The position numbers and the translations under genes are program-made. From positions 29,141-93,140 of IMG/VR virus record IMGVR_UViG_3300037585_001448: a stretch of DNA of 64,000 nucleotides; one strand, written 5' to 3'. The first letter of the stretch is position 1. Each line of letters opens with the position of its first letter. The notes under the pieces were generated by a model. It did no database searches. It was not told where the DNA came from and saw only the letters and a list, made by a program, of their open reading frames with translations. Positions 9,354-18,535 of the stretch are shown here, in pieces. Source of the DNA: a virus.

Positions 9354-9940
9354 CAGGCCACCATCCTTGGGAGGATGCCGAACAGGTCGATGCGGGTGCC
9401 GATAGCGAAAGTTTCACCTGACCCGATCATGTCGATTTCGGAGATCGGTGCTTGTGACTTCCAAGTAGTCGCACTCAACCATGCTTGCCCGTTGCCGTCC
9501 ATGTCGTTTGCGCTCTGGCTCACACTTGACTTGTATTTGCCGCTGTTGATGTCGAACAGATGAGACACGGTGGCTGAGAAAACATTGGCGGTGTCACCGT
9601 TTCTGGGGGCGTAACCCAGATAAGCGGAGGTCGTAGTGCTTGCGTTCGGGAACAACGAAGGGGATGCCCCGTCGCAGTAGAAGATTTGATATGCGTAGTT
9701 GCTGGCGGTGTCGTTGTTGTATTGAGCGGCCAGATAGTCCCCGTAAGTGGCCCCAGTGGAGTACCGCACATACGAGATAATGACCAGATCCATGTATTGC
9801 GACCAGTCTCCGACCTGACCGTCATCGGTGGATGTGAACGTGATCTCCGAAGCAGTACCCGTCAGCGTCGTGGACGCCAAAGCGACCCATGCCTCACCGT
9901 CCGTGAGAACACCATCAACGATGTATGCGGGATCAGCCAT
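9353..9940 (-). CDS. Tail fibre/appendage protein, LYG family member 3
   Basis: 195 residues, the longest of the three tandem relatives. It has QYMDLVIISYVRYS in place of the conserved YxHLxL strand, YNNDTASNYA matching the NGDTGSNYS motif, and ends IDLFGILPRMVA. The first twenty residues are an insertion relative to the others. It directly follows the glycine-rich fibre gene, which ends at 9940, so it could form or cap the same appendage. Confidence 0.7.
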   Translation of the reverse strand: MADPAYIVDGVLTDGEAWVALASTTLTGTASEITFTSTDDGQVGDWSQYMDLVIISYVRYSTGATYGDYLAAQYNNDTASNYAYQIFYCDGASPSLFPNASTTTSAYLGYAPRNGDTANVFSATVSHLFDINSGKYKSSVSQSANDMDGNGQAWLSATTWKSQAPISEIDMIGSGETFAIGTRIDLFGILPRMVA

Positions 9941-10905
9941 TAGACCGCATACCTGATGATGACAATGCCCGCAGCACCGCCGCCCGCCTGTCCACCAACG
10001 CTACCGTCGCCCCCCTTGCCGCCACCGCCGCCGCCCGTATTCGGAACGCCGCTGTGGGCAGGCTCTGTTGTTCTTGTTGCATCGCCGCCGCCACCCTGAC
10101 CGCCGCCTTGTCGGTCGGTTCCTGAGCCGCCCCCGCCACCCGCATAAGTCGGTGTCGTTGCGGTAATCCCATAACCTGCGGCACCAGCACCGCCGTCGCC
10201 TCCGTACTGGTTAGTCCCGCCGCCGTCGCTGCCCACACCCCCAGCGCCACCGCCTCCCCCAGCGGATTCTTTCGACACGTTATCGCCGCCGAGGCCACCG
10301 TCGTATCCTTGACGGGGCGGTCCTGCAACACCAGCCCCGCCAGCGTGTGTGGAATCTGCGGGACCGTTTGTGCCCCCGCCCCCGCCTGAACCGCCAGCCC
10401 CACCCGCATCGTAATCATGTCCACGACCACCACCCGTGCAGGTCACTCCTAAAGCGGAACTGTTAGAACCCGCAACACCCGCAGCGTCGTCACCGCCCGC
10501 TCCACCCGCACCAACAGTGATGGTGTACGGGCTGGAAGCCACATCGACGGTAACAGCCGTACTTGTCAACAGGCCCCCAGCGCCGCCGCCACCAGCGTTG
10601 TAGGTGGCTGAGGCACGCCCGCCTCCACCGCCGCCGCCTGCGACAATCAGATAATCGACATCAGCCGAACCGCTGGCAACATAGAACTTGCCTGAACCAC
10701 GGAACGTATGAACCCGATACGTCGTACCAGAATCCTCATACTGCGTGATGATCCCACCGAACGCCGTCATAGGCGCAGCACCACCGAACAGGCCACCATT
10801 TAGCCAAGTAGACGTAGCCGTCGAAGGCCACGCCTTAGGCGTACTCCTGTTCCCCCGCCAGTTAGAAACAGCGGTGGACGGGTTCGTCCGGTCCTGACGG
10901 AACAT
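9940..10905 (-). CDS. Glycine-rich tail fibre protein
   Basis: 321 residues. The first 120 residues are mixed, with YRVHTFRGSGKFYV leading into VDYLIVAGGGGGGG. Residues 125-310 are dominated by glycine runs (AGGGGAGG, GAGGVGSDGGG) and the protein closes with AAGIVIIRYAV. This is the typical architecture of phage glycine-rich adhesin domains, in which polyglycine helices present short variable loops for receptor contact. It is probably a receptor-binding tip. The third codons of the glycine runs vary, which argues against simple repeat expansion. Confidence 0.85.
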   Translation of the reverse strand: MFRQDRTNPSTAVSNWRGNRSTPKAWPSTATSTWLNGGLFGGAAPMTAFGGIITQYEDSGTTYRVHTFRGSGKFYVASGSADVDYLIVAGGGGGGGRASATYNAGGGGAGGLLTSTAVTVDVASSPYTITVGAGGAGGDDAAGVAGSNSSALGVTCTGGGRGHDYDAGGAGGSGGGGGTNGPADSTHAGGAGVAGPPRQGYDGGLGGDNVSKESAGGGGGAGGVGSDGGGTNQYGGDGGAGAAGYGITATTPTYAGGGGGSGTDRQGGGQGGGGDATRTTEPAHSGVPNTGGGGGGKGGDGSVGGQAGGGAAGIVIIRYAV

Positions 10906-10908
10906 CTA

Positions 10909-11274
10909 TCAGGCGGTGATCTGGTTGACGTAGCCGTGAAGCGTGATGACGTTCGTCGTTCCAGCGAACGCCTTGACGATCAGCGCCGTCGAAGCGTTCC
11001 CCTTCAAGAGCAGCCCGGGCGCGACCAGAACCAGCCCGGCCTCCGTACCGATCGTCACTTCGATCAGATCGTTCGGCGACGTTGTGCCACCCCACTCCAA
11101 TGTCAACTTGACATCAGCCGAGTGAGTGTTCATCGCGTACAACCAAATCTCGTCATACGTCGTCGCGGTGCCTGACCCGGTGTGGATCGTGGTCCCGGCG
11201 CTGCTGGTCGCAGCGACAAGCACCGCCCGCCCGTCCGTTGACCCTGACAGTTTGGTCTTTGCAAATGTTGCCAT
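10909..11274 (-). CDS. Small tail appendage protein, 121 aa
   Basis: Beta-rich protein starting MATFAKTKLSGSTDG, with ATTYDEIWLYAMNTHSADV and VKLTLEWGGTTSPND, and no charged helical segments. This style is common in small phage proteins that decorate tail tips. It is encoded between two fibre genes with 3-9 nt gaps. No family assignment beyond probable tail structure. Confidence 0.7.
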   Translation of the reverse strand: MATFAKTKLSGSTDGRAVLVAATSSAGTTIHTGSGTATTYDEIWLYAMNTHSADVKLTLEWGGTTSPNDLIEVTIGTEAGLVLVAPGLLLKGNASTALIVKAFAGTTNVITLHGYVNQITA

Positions 11275-11283
11275 GTTGTTCTC

Positions 11284-12045
11284 CTAACCAGAGAATACTT
11301 GTCCGGCGAGAACGATGTTTGCATCCGTCCACGCTGTTGCTGGTGCGCTGTCTAAAGTGAGTGTCCCGATCGTAGCCGTATCGGTCACGGACAGATTGCC
11401 GTCATCGACTACGAGGGCATCCTGTCCGTCGGTGCCAGTAATGGTGAGAGATTCTGCACTTGAGTCCCAAACGCATTTATCTCCCGCCGTGTCTGAGAAA
11501 AGCGTTACGTCAACTCCCGACCCGTCAGAGCCGAAGGCCACAGCGGCGTCGATAGCGAGGTTCAACGTGGCTGCCCCGCTCGTCGCACCGCCCGACAGGT
11601 TCGTTCCCGCCACGACCGAAGTGATGTCACCCGCTGACACGACATCGGAGATCAACGCCTTCTTCGTAGCGTTGGAATCGTCAACGTCTGAGATCAGCAT
11701 GTAGTCCGAGGTCGTCGCCGTCGCTGAGGTCGCCCCGTTCACATCCACGTTCACCGTGACCGTGCCCGAAGTCCCACCACCCGACAAGGCCGTACCCGCC
11801 GTGACACCTGTGATGTCTCCGGCGAGATCAACCGCAACCCAAGAGGAACCGTTGTAATACGACAACGTGTCAGCCGGAGTCGTCGTCGTGTACGCGAACA
11901 TTCCATCGCTGGGGCTGGTCAGCGCAGCGTCACGGGCCGTAGCCGTAGCGAACACCATGATGCTCTGTTGCATGACGTAGGTGTTCAGGTCCGATGCCGT
12001 TAGGACATCGCCTGTGCTCCATGTCTTGAAGCCTGCTCCGGCCAT
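11284..12045 (-). CDS. Tail fibre protein with GDIT repeats (long form)
   Basis: 253 residues. The N-terminus FKTWSTGDVLTASDLNTYVM is a conserved start seen in many phage fibre proteins, followed by SPSDGMFAYTT and SYYNGSSWV. Two GDITxVxAGTxLSGGxTSG repeats follow, near residues 77-101 and 140-165, and then a short beta region. It is the longest of three repeat-sharing proteins in the window (also 6816-7199 and 62850-63200). A fibre shaft with an attachment N-terminus is the most likely role. Confidence 0.8.
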   Translation of the reverse strand: MAGAGFKTWSTGDVLTASDLNTYVMQQSIMVFATATARDAALTSPSDGMFAYTTTTPADTLSYYNGSSWVAVDLAGDITGVTAGTALSGGGTSGTVTVNVDVNGATSATATTSDYMLISDVDDSNATKKALISDVVSAGDITSVVAGTNLSGGATSGAATLNLAIDAAVAFGSDGSGVDVTLFSDTAGDKCVWDSSAESLTITGTDGQDALVVDDGNLSVTDTATIGTLTLDSAPATAWTDANIVLAGQVFSG

Positions 12046-12073
12046 TAGTGCCTCCTGTCGGCTGAGACTATCA

Positions 12074-13309
12074 TCAGTACGAAAGCGCCGAGGTGCCTAG
12101 CACCCCTGAGGTCGCGCTGTCCAAGATGAACCCATCAAGGATCTTCTCTGCGGTCTGGAACGTCGTTTTCCACGACGACGGGGTGATCGTATGTTCGATG
12201 CCCTGAACGGACAGGGTGCGGGTCACCGTGCCGCCGCCCGGCTGCGTTCGGGTGACCTGAATCGGGTCGAACAGTTCGGTGTCCAACGCGGCGATCACCC
12301 GTGCGCTCGTGTCCTGATAGGCGTCAATCGTGATACTGCCGATGCGAAGTTCGGGGTCTTTGCGCTCGTTCAGGATCGCCTTGGCTTGAAGTAACGCATC
12401 TGCGTCGGAGTCCATGAGTAGCCCGGTGCGGGACAGGTCACGAAGGAAGAACGAGTTGATCGAATCCGTGTCGCTGACATTCTGGGCGCTGCCCCCGGTG
12501 CGCTGAACCGTGACATCGTTAGCGAGGATCGTGTCGTCAATGTCGAAGTCGATTGACTCGTAGTAGATCCCCGACCCGGTGTCTACATACACCGTCGGTG
12601 ACGCAGCGTGCGCTTTCACGATCGCGTTGCGGTCCATGAACTTGAGGACACCGTTCGTCTTGGTGAAGAACGCCCCCAACTCCGTGTCGGTGATTGTCTG
12701 GCACGCCGTCAACGTGTCGCGTGTCGTACCGGGGTCCGCTTGACAGGTTGTGAGGCCCGTTGAGAAGTCTCGGCTGGATGTCGGCCAACTGATCTCGTCC
12801 AGTATCTCCCCGAGCCGAATGCCGGTCGTGTCGCCCGCCGATGACCCGGCCACGTTCGTCACGTTCGTCAGGTTCAGGATGCGGAACGCATCGGTCGCTA
12901 CGAGGGTCACGAACGCAGCGTTCTCACCGGGCGTGTATGTGTAGTCCCACTCGTCAATGAACCCCGAGTAAAGCGTGTAAAGCGTCCCCGAGTAGGTGGC
13001 GGTGACTTTCAACTGGCGCATCGGGAGGATCTTGTCGGCGTAGGTGCCGTTGTCAGGATCAAAGACCCCCGTTGTGTCCGTGAACGTCACCGTCGAACGG
13101 CCTGCCTCATGGCGGTCAAGGATTCGATCTCTGCCTCTAGCAATGTTCACCGTGTTCACGAGGCTCGTGATGTCCACCGGGAGGGTCGCCGCATCCGACA
13201 GAACACCCGTACCCAACGGAGACGCAGCGTCACCAAGCACAAGGTCAACACCGAACGACGGCGACGCCGTGAACCGAACCGACACAGCCAGCGTCGCAGC
13301 AGCAGCCAT
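12074..13309 (-). CDS. Distal tail/baseplate hub protein
   Basis: 411 residues, immediately after the tape measure gene, the usual place for the distal tail and hub proteins. The N-terminal half contains ITSLVNTVNIARGRDRILD and GRSTVTFTDTTGVFDPDN, motifs typical of phage minor tail proteins that form the tail tip of actinophage-type siphoviruses. The C-terminal part ends in a conserved-style HTITPSSWKTTF segment. It probably links tail tube and fibres. Its start overlaps the stop of the tape measure gene. Confidence 0.8.
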   Translation of the reverse strand: MAAAATLAVSVRFTASPSFGVDLVLGDAASPLGTGVLSDAATLPVDITSLVNTVNIARGRDRILDRHEAGRSTVTFTDTTGVFDPDNGTYADKILPMRQLKVTATYSGTLYTLYSGFIDEWDYTYTPGENAAFVTLVATDAFRILNLTNVTNVAGSSAGDTTGIRLGEILDEISWPTSSRDFSTGLTTCQADPGTTRDTLTACQTITDTELGAFFTKTNGVLKFMDRNAIVKAHAASPTVYVDTGSGIYYESIDFDIDDTILANDVTVQRTGGSAQNVSDTDSINSFFLRDLSRTGLLMDSDADALLQAKAILNERKDPELRIGSITIDAYQDTSARVIAALDTELFDPIQVTRTQPGGGTVTRTLSVQGIEHTITPSSWKTTFQTAEKILDGFILDSATSGVLGTSALSY

Positions 13310-16300
13310 TACAACACCACCGCCCTACCGGCCTGCTGCGACCTGAGAAGCCCCCGTCGGATCGACTCCACAAGGTCACGTTCCGACGCCACCGACCCTT
13401 CGACGTTGACAGTGATGTACGTCGCACCGCCACGCGGTGAGATCGTTTCTCCGGCGTGGACGTTGACCAGACCGGCGCTCTTGACGAAGCCACCCTTGGC
13501 AGCAGAAGGGACGCCGAACATATCTTCCAAAATCTTGGCCGCATCATCCGCACCCAACTCCCCAGCGCCAAAAGCCGAGAAGGCACCAACCCCCAACGCA
13601 ACCTCATTGACGGCGTTGAGGATGGCGTTCTTCCCGATGGCGTCTTGACCGGCGTAGTGGGCCGACTGCTGGATGTCGGAGAACCAGTCTCGGTACTCCT
13701 TGGGCTGCTGGCTAAGTGTGTTCAACCATTCGGATTCCAGACCGATACCACCCTGCGAAGGCCCAGCAAAGTTAGTCGTTCCACCACCACCCGTAGCACC
13801 ACCACCACCACCGGTAGTGCCACCGCCTGCGGTGGCTGCGTCGTTGATCTTGTCTTTGAGGTCGGCGAAAGCGCCGCCTGCGTCATAGATCAGGTCGGTC
13901 AACTCACGCCAAAGGTCGTTCTGCGCTGACTGTGCTGCGTTGACTTCATCTTGGACACGCTGCAACCGAACCTCAGCGTATTCCTGCTGCTGGGTTGCCG
14001 CTTCCAGAGCCGACTGCGCTTCCGTTTGCCGTGCCAGAGCGGCGGTCTTCTCTTCCTCAGCGTCCGTCAACGCCTTCGTGATCTGCGCCCTTTCCGTATC
14101 CAGCGCAGCGGATTCCTCACCCAACTTGAGGAGGTCATCTTCCAACCCTGCCTCAACCACCCTGATGCGGTTCAGTTCCTTCGTTCGGGCAGACTCAAAG
14201 TCTGTCGCCTCAGCCTCAGCCAACTTCGCCAACCGCAGATCCTCGGTAGCGATCGCCAACTTGAGGCTGATGTTCTCCTGTTCCTTCTGCAACACCGCGG
14301 CCTCGGTACGCACCTCGTTGAGTGCCCTCTGCGCGGCTCGTAGTTCGTCAGATCCGCTGCGGGCCTCAGCCATCGCCCGGTCGTAGTCCTGCGTCGCCGA
14401 CATGAGAGCAAGGACATCGACTTCGCCGTCCTCGTACTCCTGTTCGACCTTCCGCAACTGGGCTTCCAACCGTTGCAGCGTTTTGGCTTCCCTGACAGTC
14501 AGGTCCATCAACCCGGCGTCCTCACCAGAGATGAGGTTCATGTCGATAAGCGCCTGCTCAACATCGTTGATGGCTGCCTGCTGTGTCTGCAACGCAGCGA
14601 CGTTCGCTTCGGCGCTCGTTACGTCAACTACCGCGTCGCGGGTGCCTTCCAGTTCCTTGACCTTTTCGGCCAGTGTGATCGTCGCCAGTTTCGCTTTGTT
14701 GAGGTTGTGGGCCAGCGACGCCGCGAACTCTGTGTTGTCCAACGCGTACTTGGCACGTTCCGCATCCAACGCGGTGATCTCCGCGGTGACATCGGCTATC
14801 TCATCAACAATGGCTAGTTGCCGGGCGACAATCTCAACGTCGCGGGCATCAAGGGCGGCGATCTCTTCCTTGAGACGCAACTGGTCGCTGATCGCTTCGT
14901 CACGGTCCCGTTCAGCGTCGGCGATGTGACGAACAGTGTCAGCGACATCTTGGTGGGCGTCACGCAGGTCGTTGGCGAGTCGCAGGGCGTCACGTTCAAG
15001 GTCGGCTTGTTCCTGCAACAAGCGGATACGTTCATTTTCGGCGTCGATCACAGCCTGAGCCGCGTCGGCTACCCCCTTGCGGTAAGTGGCCTCCCTTGCT
15101 GTTTCTCTCCCCGCCTTGAAGTCAGCCCCCATCGAATACAACTTGGCGTCACCCGCATCCGAGTACGCCTGAGCAACCCCACGCACCTCGGCTGCTTCTG
15201 CCGCTGCCGCTTCGGCAGCCTCAGTCATTCCCGAAGCCAGCATCGTGACGACGCCAACCGCCCGCTGCCGAACCACGTTCGCTTCACGGGTGGCAAGAAC
15301 GTCGTCCCAAGTCCGTTCGGTTTCTTCCTCTACAGCAGCAGCCACCCCCAACCCGGCTTCACGCAACCGGTTTTCCACACCAACAGCCTGATCCTGAGCA
15401 GCGGCGAGTTCTTCCGTGATTGCTGTCAGTCGCGCCTGCCGCGTCTCCAACGACCGGGTGTAAGCGATCACCATTTCCAACGCCTCTGCGTGCTTGCCCT
15501 CAGCAACAAGGTTGTCAACGGTTGCCCTCTGGCCTGCGTTCAGGGCGTCCGAGTAAGCAAGCACATTCGCGGCGCTCTCGAAGTATTGCTCGGCAGTCTT
15601 CTCCTGAGCCGCCCGATCGTCGTCGTAGGCGTCAGCGGTCTTATCCAACGAAATCAGGATGTTCTTGAGACCTTGGTTGGAAAGTTTGCCCTGTCGCATC
15701 GCTTCGATTACTGCGTCGGTGTCTTCACCTAGGACATCCCGGTGGGCTTCCAAAACCCTGATGTTGTTTTCCTCATGGCCCTTCATGGTGACGATCGACC
15801 CGGCGAGGTCTTGGTAGGCGTCGGACCCTGCCGCGGTCATCGCGTTGTGGTGTTCCATGTCGGTGATGTAGGTATCGAAGACGGCTTTGACATCCCGACC
15901 GATGAGTTCCTGCATCAACACCATGCGCCCGTTGAACTGCTCAACCTCTTCGTCGGCGTCTCCGGTTACGTCAGCGAGTGCTTTGAGGCGTGCCGTCAAC
16001 TCGTCAACATCGGTGGTGAGGATCGTGGATGCTTCACCCGTGTCGATCATTTCTTCGCGCAGCAACTTCATGCGGTCCTGATCGCGTTGCGCTTCCTCAC
16101 GGTTCGCTTTCAACGCCAAGAACAAGCCGCCACCGATAATCGCTGCCGCCCCAACAGCGGCAAACCCGAGGCCACCTGTAGACATCCCCAGTTTCGCAGC
16201 GAGCGTGCCAATGCCCTTCGCCATGCCGCCGCCGCCGGTAATCATCCCGGTGACACCATCACCAACCTTCTTCAACGCCCCAAGGCCACGGGCGACGCTG

Positions 16301-17502
16301 CCGATCCCTATGAGCGCCGGGCCAGCAGCCGCGGCTATCCCCGTAAGGGCAATCACCATCTTCTGCATGAACGGCGACAGGTTGTTGAACTTGTCAGCGA
16401 GATCCTTGATGAACGCAGCCAACTTCTGGATCAACGGAACGACTATCGGGATCAACTTCTGCCCGAGGTCGATCATCACGATTTTCAGGTCGTTCATCGC
16501 CTGTTGCATCTTGAACCCGGCGGTGTCCTCAACCGCTGCCATGCCCCGATTCAACGTCCCCGCCGAACGGGTCATCTCGTCCATGACACCAGCAGCCTCA
16601 GCAGCAGCCGTCCCGGTCAACTGGAGCGCACCCGCTAACGCCTCGGAGTCCTCAAAGACGGCCCCCATTTCCTTGCCGTTGGCTTCCAACTGGGTACGCA
16701 TATCCATCAGAGCGCCCAACAGGTCTTCATCGGCTGCCGACCGGAGGTCTTCGACACTCAGGCCGACATCTTCAAGCGTTTGGCGTGCCATCTGAGACGG
16801 CTTGATGAGGGTACGAAGGATGCCCCGCAACGAACTCGTTGACTGCGAAGCGTTACCTGACGCTCTGGTCAGGAAAGCCAACCCGCCACCAACCTGATCG
16901 AACGAGATACCCAACTCGGCTGCCATCGGGATCAAGCGACCAAACTGTGGGGCGAGGTCTTCGGCAGATGCCTTGCCCTGCTCAACGGTCTTGGCGAGAA
17001 CGTCGGTGGCTTCGGCTGCGGAGATGTTCGCCGCCCCGTAGCCGTTGATAGCGTTCGTGACCGCATCAGCGATCACCTCGGCGTCGCCCATCCCGATCGC
17101 TGCGGCTTTCGCTGAGGCTTCCAACGCCTCAACTGCGGTTGCCCCCCGGAGGCCAGCCGAAGTGATGAAGAACATTGCGTCGGCAAGTTCCCTCGGTGCC
17201 TGCGCTGTTTCCCCCGCCAACCGCAGGACATCTTGCTCAAAGCCCTTGACGGTCTCAGCGGACAAGCCGACCATGCTTTGGATCTTCGTCATCGAAGTCT
17301 CAAAGTCGGACGCTGCTTTGATGGCCCCCGCTGCCGCGCCCGCAATGGGCATCGTCAACGCCATCGTCATCTTCGTTCCGGCCTTCTGGGCCGACGTACC
17401 AAACTTGGTGAGTTTGGACTCAGATTCTTTCAGCGCGGAACTAAAGTTCTTCGCGTCAAGGCGAAGGCTGGCTACGAGTTCAGCAACCTTCGTCCCTGCC
17501 AT
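13309..17502 (-). CDS. Tail tape measure protein
   Basis: 1,397 residues, the longest tail gene. The N-terminus (LVASLRLDAKNFSSALKESE, then FETSMTKIQSMVGLS) is that of the TP901-type tape measure family. Residues near 370-460 are hydrophobic (MVIALTGIAAAAGPALIGIG; AAAIIGGGLFLAL), as expected for the segment that may contact the host membrane. Residues 800-1250 form a very long Ala/Glu/Arg coiled coil. A Gly/Thr-rich linker (GGGTTGGGGGATGG) precedes a short C-terminal domain. It sets tail length and lies directly after the chaperone pair, as usual. Confidence 0.95.
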   Translation of the reverse strand: MAGTKVAELVASLRLDAKNFSSALKESESKLTKFGTSAQKAGTKMTMALTMPIAGAAAGAIKAASDFETSMTKIQSMVGLSAETVKGFEQDVLRLAGETAQAPRELADAMFFITSAGLRGATAVEALEASAKAAAIGMGDAEVIADAVTNAINGYGAANISAAEATDVLAKTVEQGKASAEDLAPQFGRLIPMAAELGISFDQVGGGLAFLTRASGNASQSTSSLRGILRTLIKPSQMARQTLEDVGLSVEDLRSAADEDLLGALMDMRTQLEANGKEMGAVFEDSEALAGALQLTGTAAAEAAGVMDEMTRSAGTLNRGMAAVEDTAGFKMQQAMNDLKIVMIDLGQKLIPIVVPLIQKLAAFIKDLADKFNNLSPFMQKMVIALTGIAAAAGPALIGIGSVARGLGALKKVGDGVTGMITGGGGMAKGIGTLAAKLGMSTGGLGFAAVGAAAIIGGGLFLALKANREEAQRDQDRMKLLREEMIDTGEASTILTTDVDELTARLKALADVTGDADEEVEQFNGRMVLMQELIGRDVKAVFDTYITDMEHHNAMTAAGSDAYQDLAGSIVTMKGHEENNIRVLEAHRDVLGEDTDAVIEAMRQGKLSNQGLKNILISLDKTADAYDDDRAAQEKTAEQYFESAANVLAYSDALNAGQRATVDNLVAEGKHAEALEMVIAYTRSLETRQARLTAITEELAAAQDQAVGVENRLREAGLGVAAAVEEETERTWDDVLATREANVVRQRAVGVVTMLASGMTEAAEAAAAEAAEVRGVAQAYSDAGDAKLYSMGADFKAGRETAREATYRKGVADAAQAVIDAENERIRLLQEQADLERDALRLANDLRDAHQDVADTVRHIADAERDRDEAISDQLRLKEEIAALDARDVEIVARQLAIVDEIADVTAEITALDAERAKYALDNTEFAASLAHNLNKAKLATITLAEKVKELEGTRDAVVDVTSAEANVAALQTQQAAINDVEQALIDMNLISGEDAGLMDLTVREAKTLQRLEAQLRKVEQEYEDGEVDVLALMSATQDYDRAMAEARSGSDELRAAQRALNEVRTEAAVLQKEQENISLKLAIATEDLRLAKLAEAEATDFESARTKELNRIRVVEAGLEDDLLKLGEESAALDTERAQITKALTDAEEEKTAALARQTEAQSALEAATQQQEYAEVRLQRVQDEVNAAQSAQNDLWRELTDLIYDAGGAFADLKDKINDAATAGGGTTGGGGGATGGGGTTNFAGPSQGGIGLESEWLNTLSQQPKEYRDWFSDIQQSAHYAGQDAIGKNAILNAVNEVALGVGAFSAFGAGELGADDAAKILEDMFGVPSAAKGGFVKSAGLVNVHAGETISPRGGATYITVNVEGSVASERDLVESIRRGLLRSQQAGRAVVL

Positions 17503-17506
17503 GCCT

Positions 17507-18093
17507 CTACCGCCTCACTCTGGATCGGTTGCTCGCCATCTGGCGGCTCTGCTTCGATTCTTCCGCTTCGATCTGAACCAACGCGACCCATTCCGTCATC
17601 TCAGCCGACGACATGCGATCTAGGAGTTCGCCTACCGTCATGCTGAGTTCACGGGCTAGTCGGAAGTAGAAGCGTCGCTCAGGGTTGAGTCGTCCACGGC
17701 TGTCGGGGAAGCCGAGGAATCTTTTCCCGCTTCGTCCACCGCCGTTTCTGACAATCCTGACGCCGCCATACAAGCGTTGGCTAGGTCATTGACGATTCGT
17801 GCGTTGCGCTCAAACAGCCACTCTTGGTCGCCTTCCTCAAAGACCAGTTCACCGGATTCCGGGTCGTAACAGGTCTGAGAGATGACATGCCACCACATGC
17901 CTTCGATCCGGTCAGGATCGTTGACGTTGGTGGAACCATCAGGGTTGGCAATCTCCGCGACAAACCGGGCGCGTGCCCGTGCGGTGATCGAACGAATCTC
18001 AACGGTGACACCCCACTCAGGGATCTCATAATCTTCGGTGCTGCTGTCGTCAGCAGCCTGAATCTTCTCGCTCAACTTGGACACGATGGTCAC
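17507..18093 (-). CDS. Tail assembly chaperone, -1 frameshifted (GT-type) product
   Basis: The frame at 17507-17773 has no convincing start of its own and overlaps the G-type gene. Slipping back one base at GGGAAAA (17722-17728) joins codon 124 of the first frame to RFLGFPDSRG and then ERRFYFRLARELSMTVGELL, ending at 17507. The result is about 195 residues. The motif FYFRLARELSMTVGELLDRM is the usual T-type segment. This matches the lambda G/GT scheme, in which a minority of product carries the T domain and binds the tail tube protein. Confidence 0.85.
17656..18093 (-). CDS. Tail assembly chaperone, unshifted (G-type) product
   Basis: 145 residues, acidic, with an N-terminal helical region, a WHVISQTCYDPESGEL core and a Ser/Asp/Thr-rich tail. 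It sits between tail tube and tape measure genes, the fixed place for gpG-like chaperones that coat the tape measure during assembly. The start has AGAGGAG upstream. A slippery heptamer near codon 124 allows ribosomes to move into the downstream frame. Confidence 0.85.
   Translation of the reverse strand: MTIVSKLSEKIQAADDSSTEDYEIPEWGVTVEIRSITARARARFVAEIANPDGSTNVNDPDRIEGMWWHVISQTCYDPESGELVFEEGDQEWLFERNARIVNDLANACMAASGLSETAVDEAGKDSSASPTAVDDSTLSDASTSD
17722..17728 (-). other. Programmed -1 frameshift slippery site GGGAAAA
   Basis: On the minus strand the codons read GCG GGA AAA GAT in frame 0, forming G_GGA_AAA, a canonical X_XXY_YYZ heptamer. After a -1 slip the reading is AGA TTC CTC and remains open to 17507. 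The heptamer lies in the right gene pair and the right phase. Confidence 0.88.
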
Positions 18094-18115
18094 TCCTCTT
18101 GTTGTGGGTTATTGC

Positions 18116-18523
18116 TTAGAACGTGGTGCGGGTTACCCCACCTGTGCATTGCAGGTCGATGCTGTATGTCACAACGTCGCCGACCGGGTTGCTGACGGAG
18201 TAGTTGGTGAGAATACATTCGCCCGTGTATTTGACGTAGCCGGAAGTGCTGCCCGCCGGGCCAAAGATGAACGTCCGGGTCGCAGGCTCCGTGCCGATGA
18301 TGTAACCGTCAATGGTTGCATCCCACAGGCCGCTCACCGAAATCGTCGCATCGCGAAGACCAACGATGTACGACTTGGAGGTCGAACCGAAAGCCGTCGT
18401 TTCGGCTGTGTCGATCGTTTCGGGAAAGTCAACACTGGTGAGAGTGTCAGAAATGTCGCGGCTGGTACCACCTGTGTCGTCAAGCGAGAAGTTGGTTGCC
18501 TTGCCGTGTACGAAGGTTGGCAT
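18116..18523 (-). CDS. Tail tube protein paralogue (short)
   Basis: 135 residues beginning MPTFVHGKATNFSLDD. It shares the first eight residues with the gene just upstream, and also the pattern AETTAFGSTSKSYIVGLRDATISVSGLWDATIDG against AEVTSFGDSSKAYILGLADGTLSMSGMWTADTDG. It is therefore a shorter tail tube relative of the 255-residue protein. It may be the second tube subunit, a tube terminator or a tube-tip adaptor. It lies 12 nt downstream of its paralogue and 22 nt before the chaperones. Confidence 0.85.
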   Translation of the reverse strand: MPTFVHGKATNFSLDDTGGTSRDISDTLTSVDFPETIDTAETTAFGSTSKSYIVGLRDATISVSGLWDATIDGYIIGTEPATRTFIFGPAGSTSGYVKYTGECILTNYSVSNPVGDVVTYSIDLQCTGGVTRTTF

Positions 18524-18535
18524 TGTTTGGTCCTC

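Noticed and set aside
9940-10905. Assembly-driven repeat expansion in the glycine-rich gene
   Set aside because: Codons within the glycine runs vary throughout and the frame stays open, as in genuine polyglycine fibres.
14818-15732. A 304-codon plus-strand frame inside the tape measure gene
   Set aside because: Lies entirely opposite the tape measure coiled coil, with no start signal and no recognisable motif.
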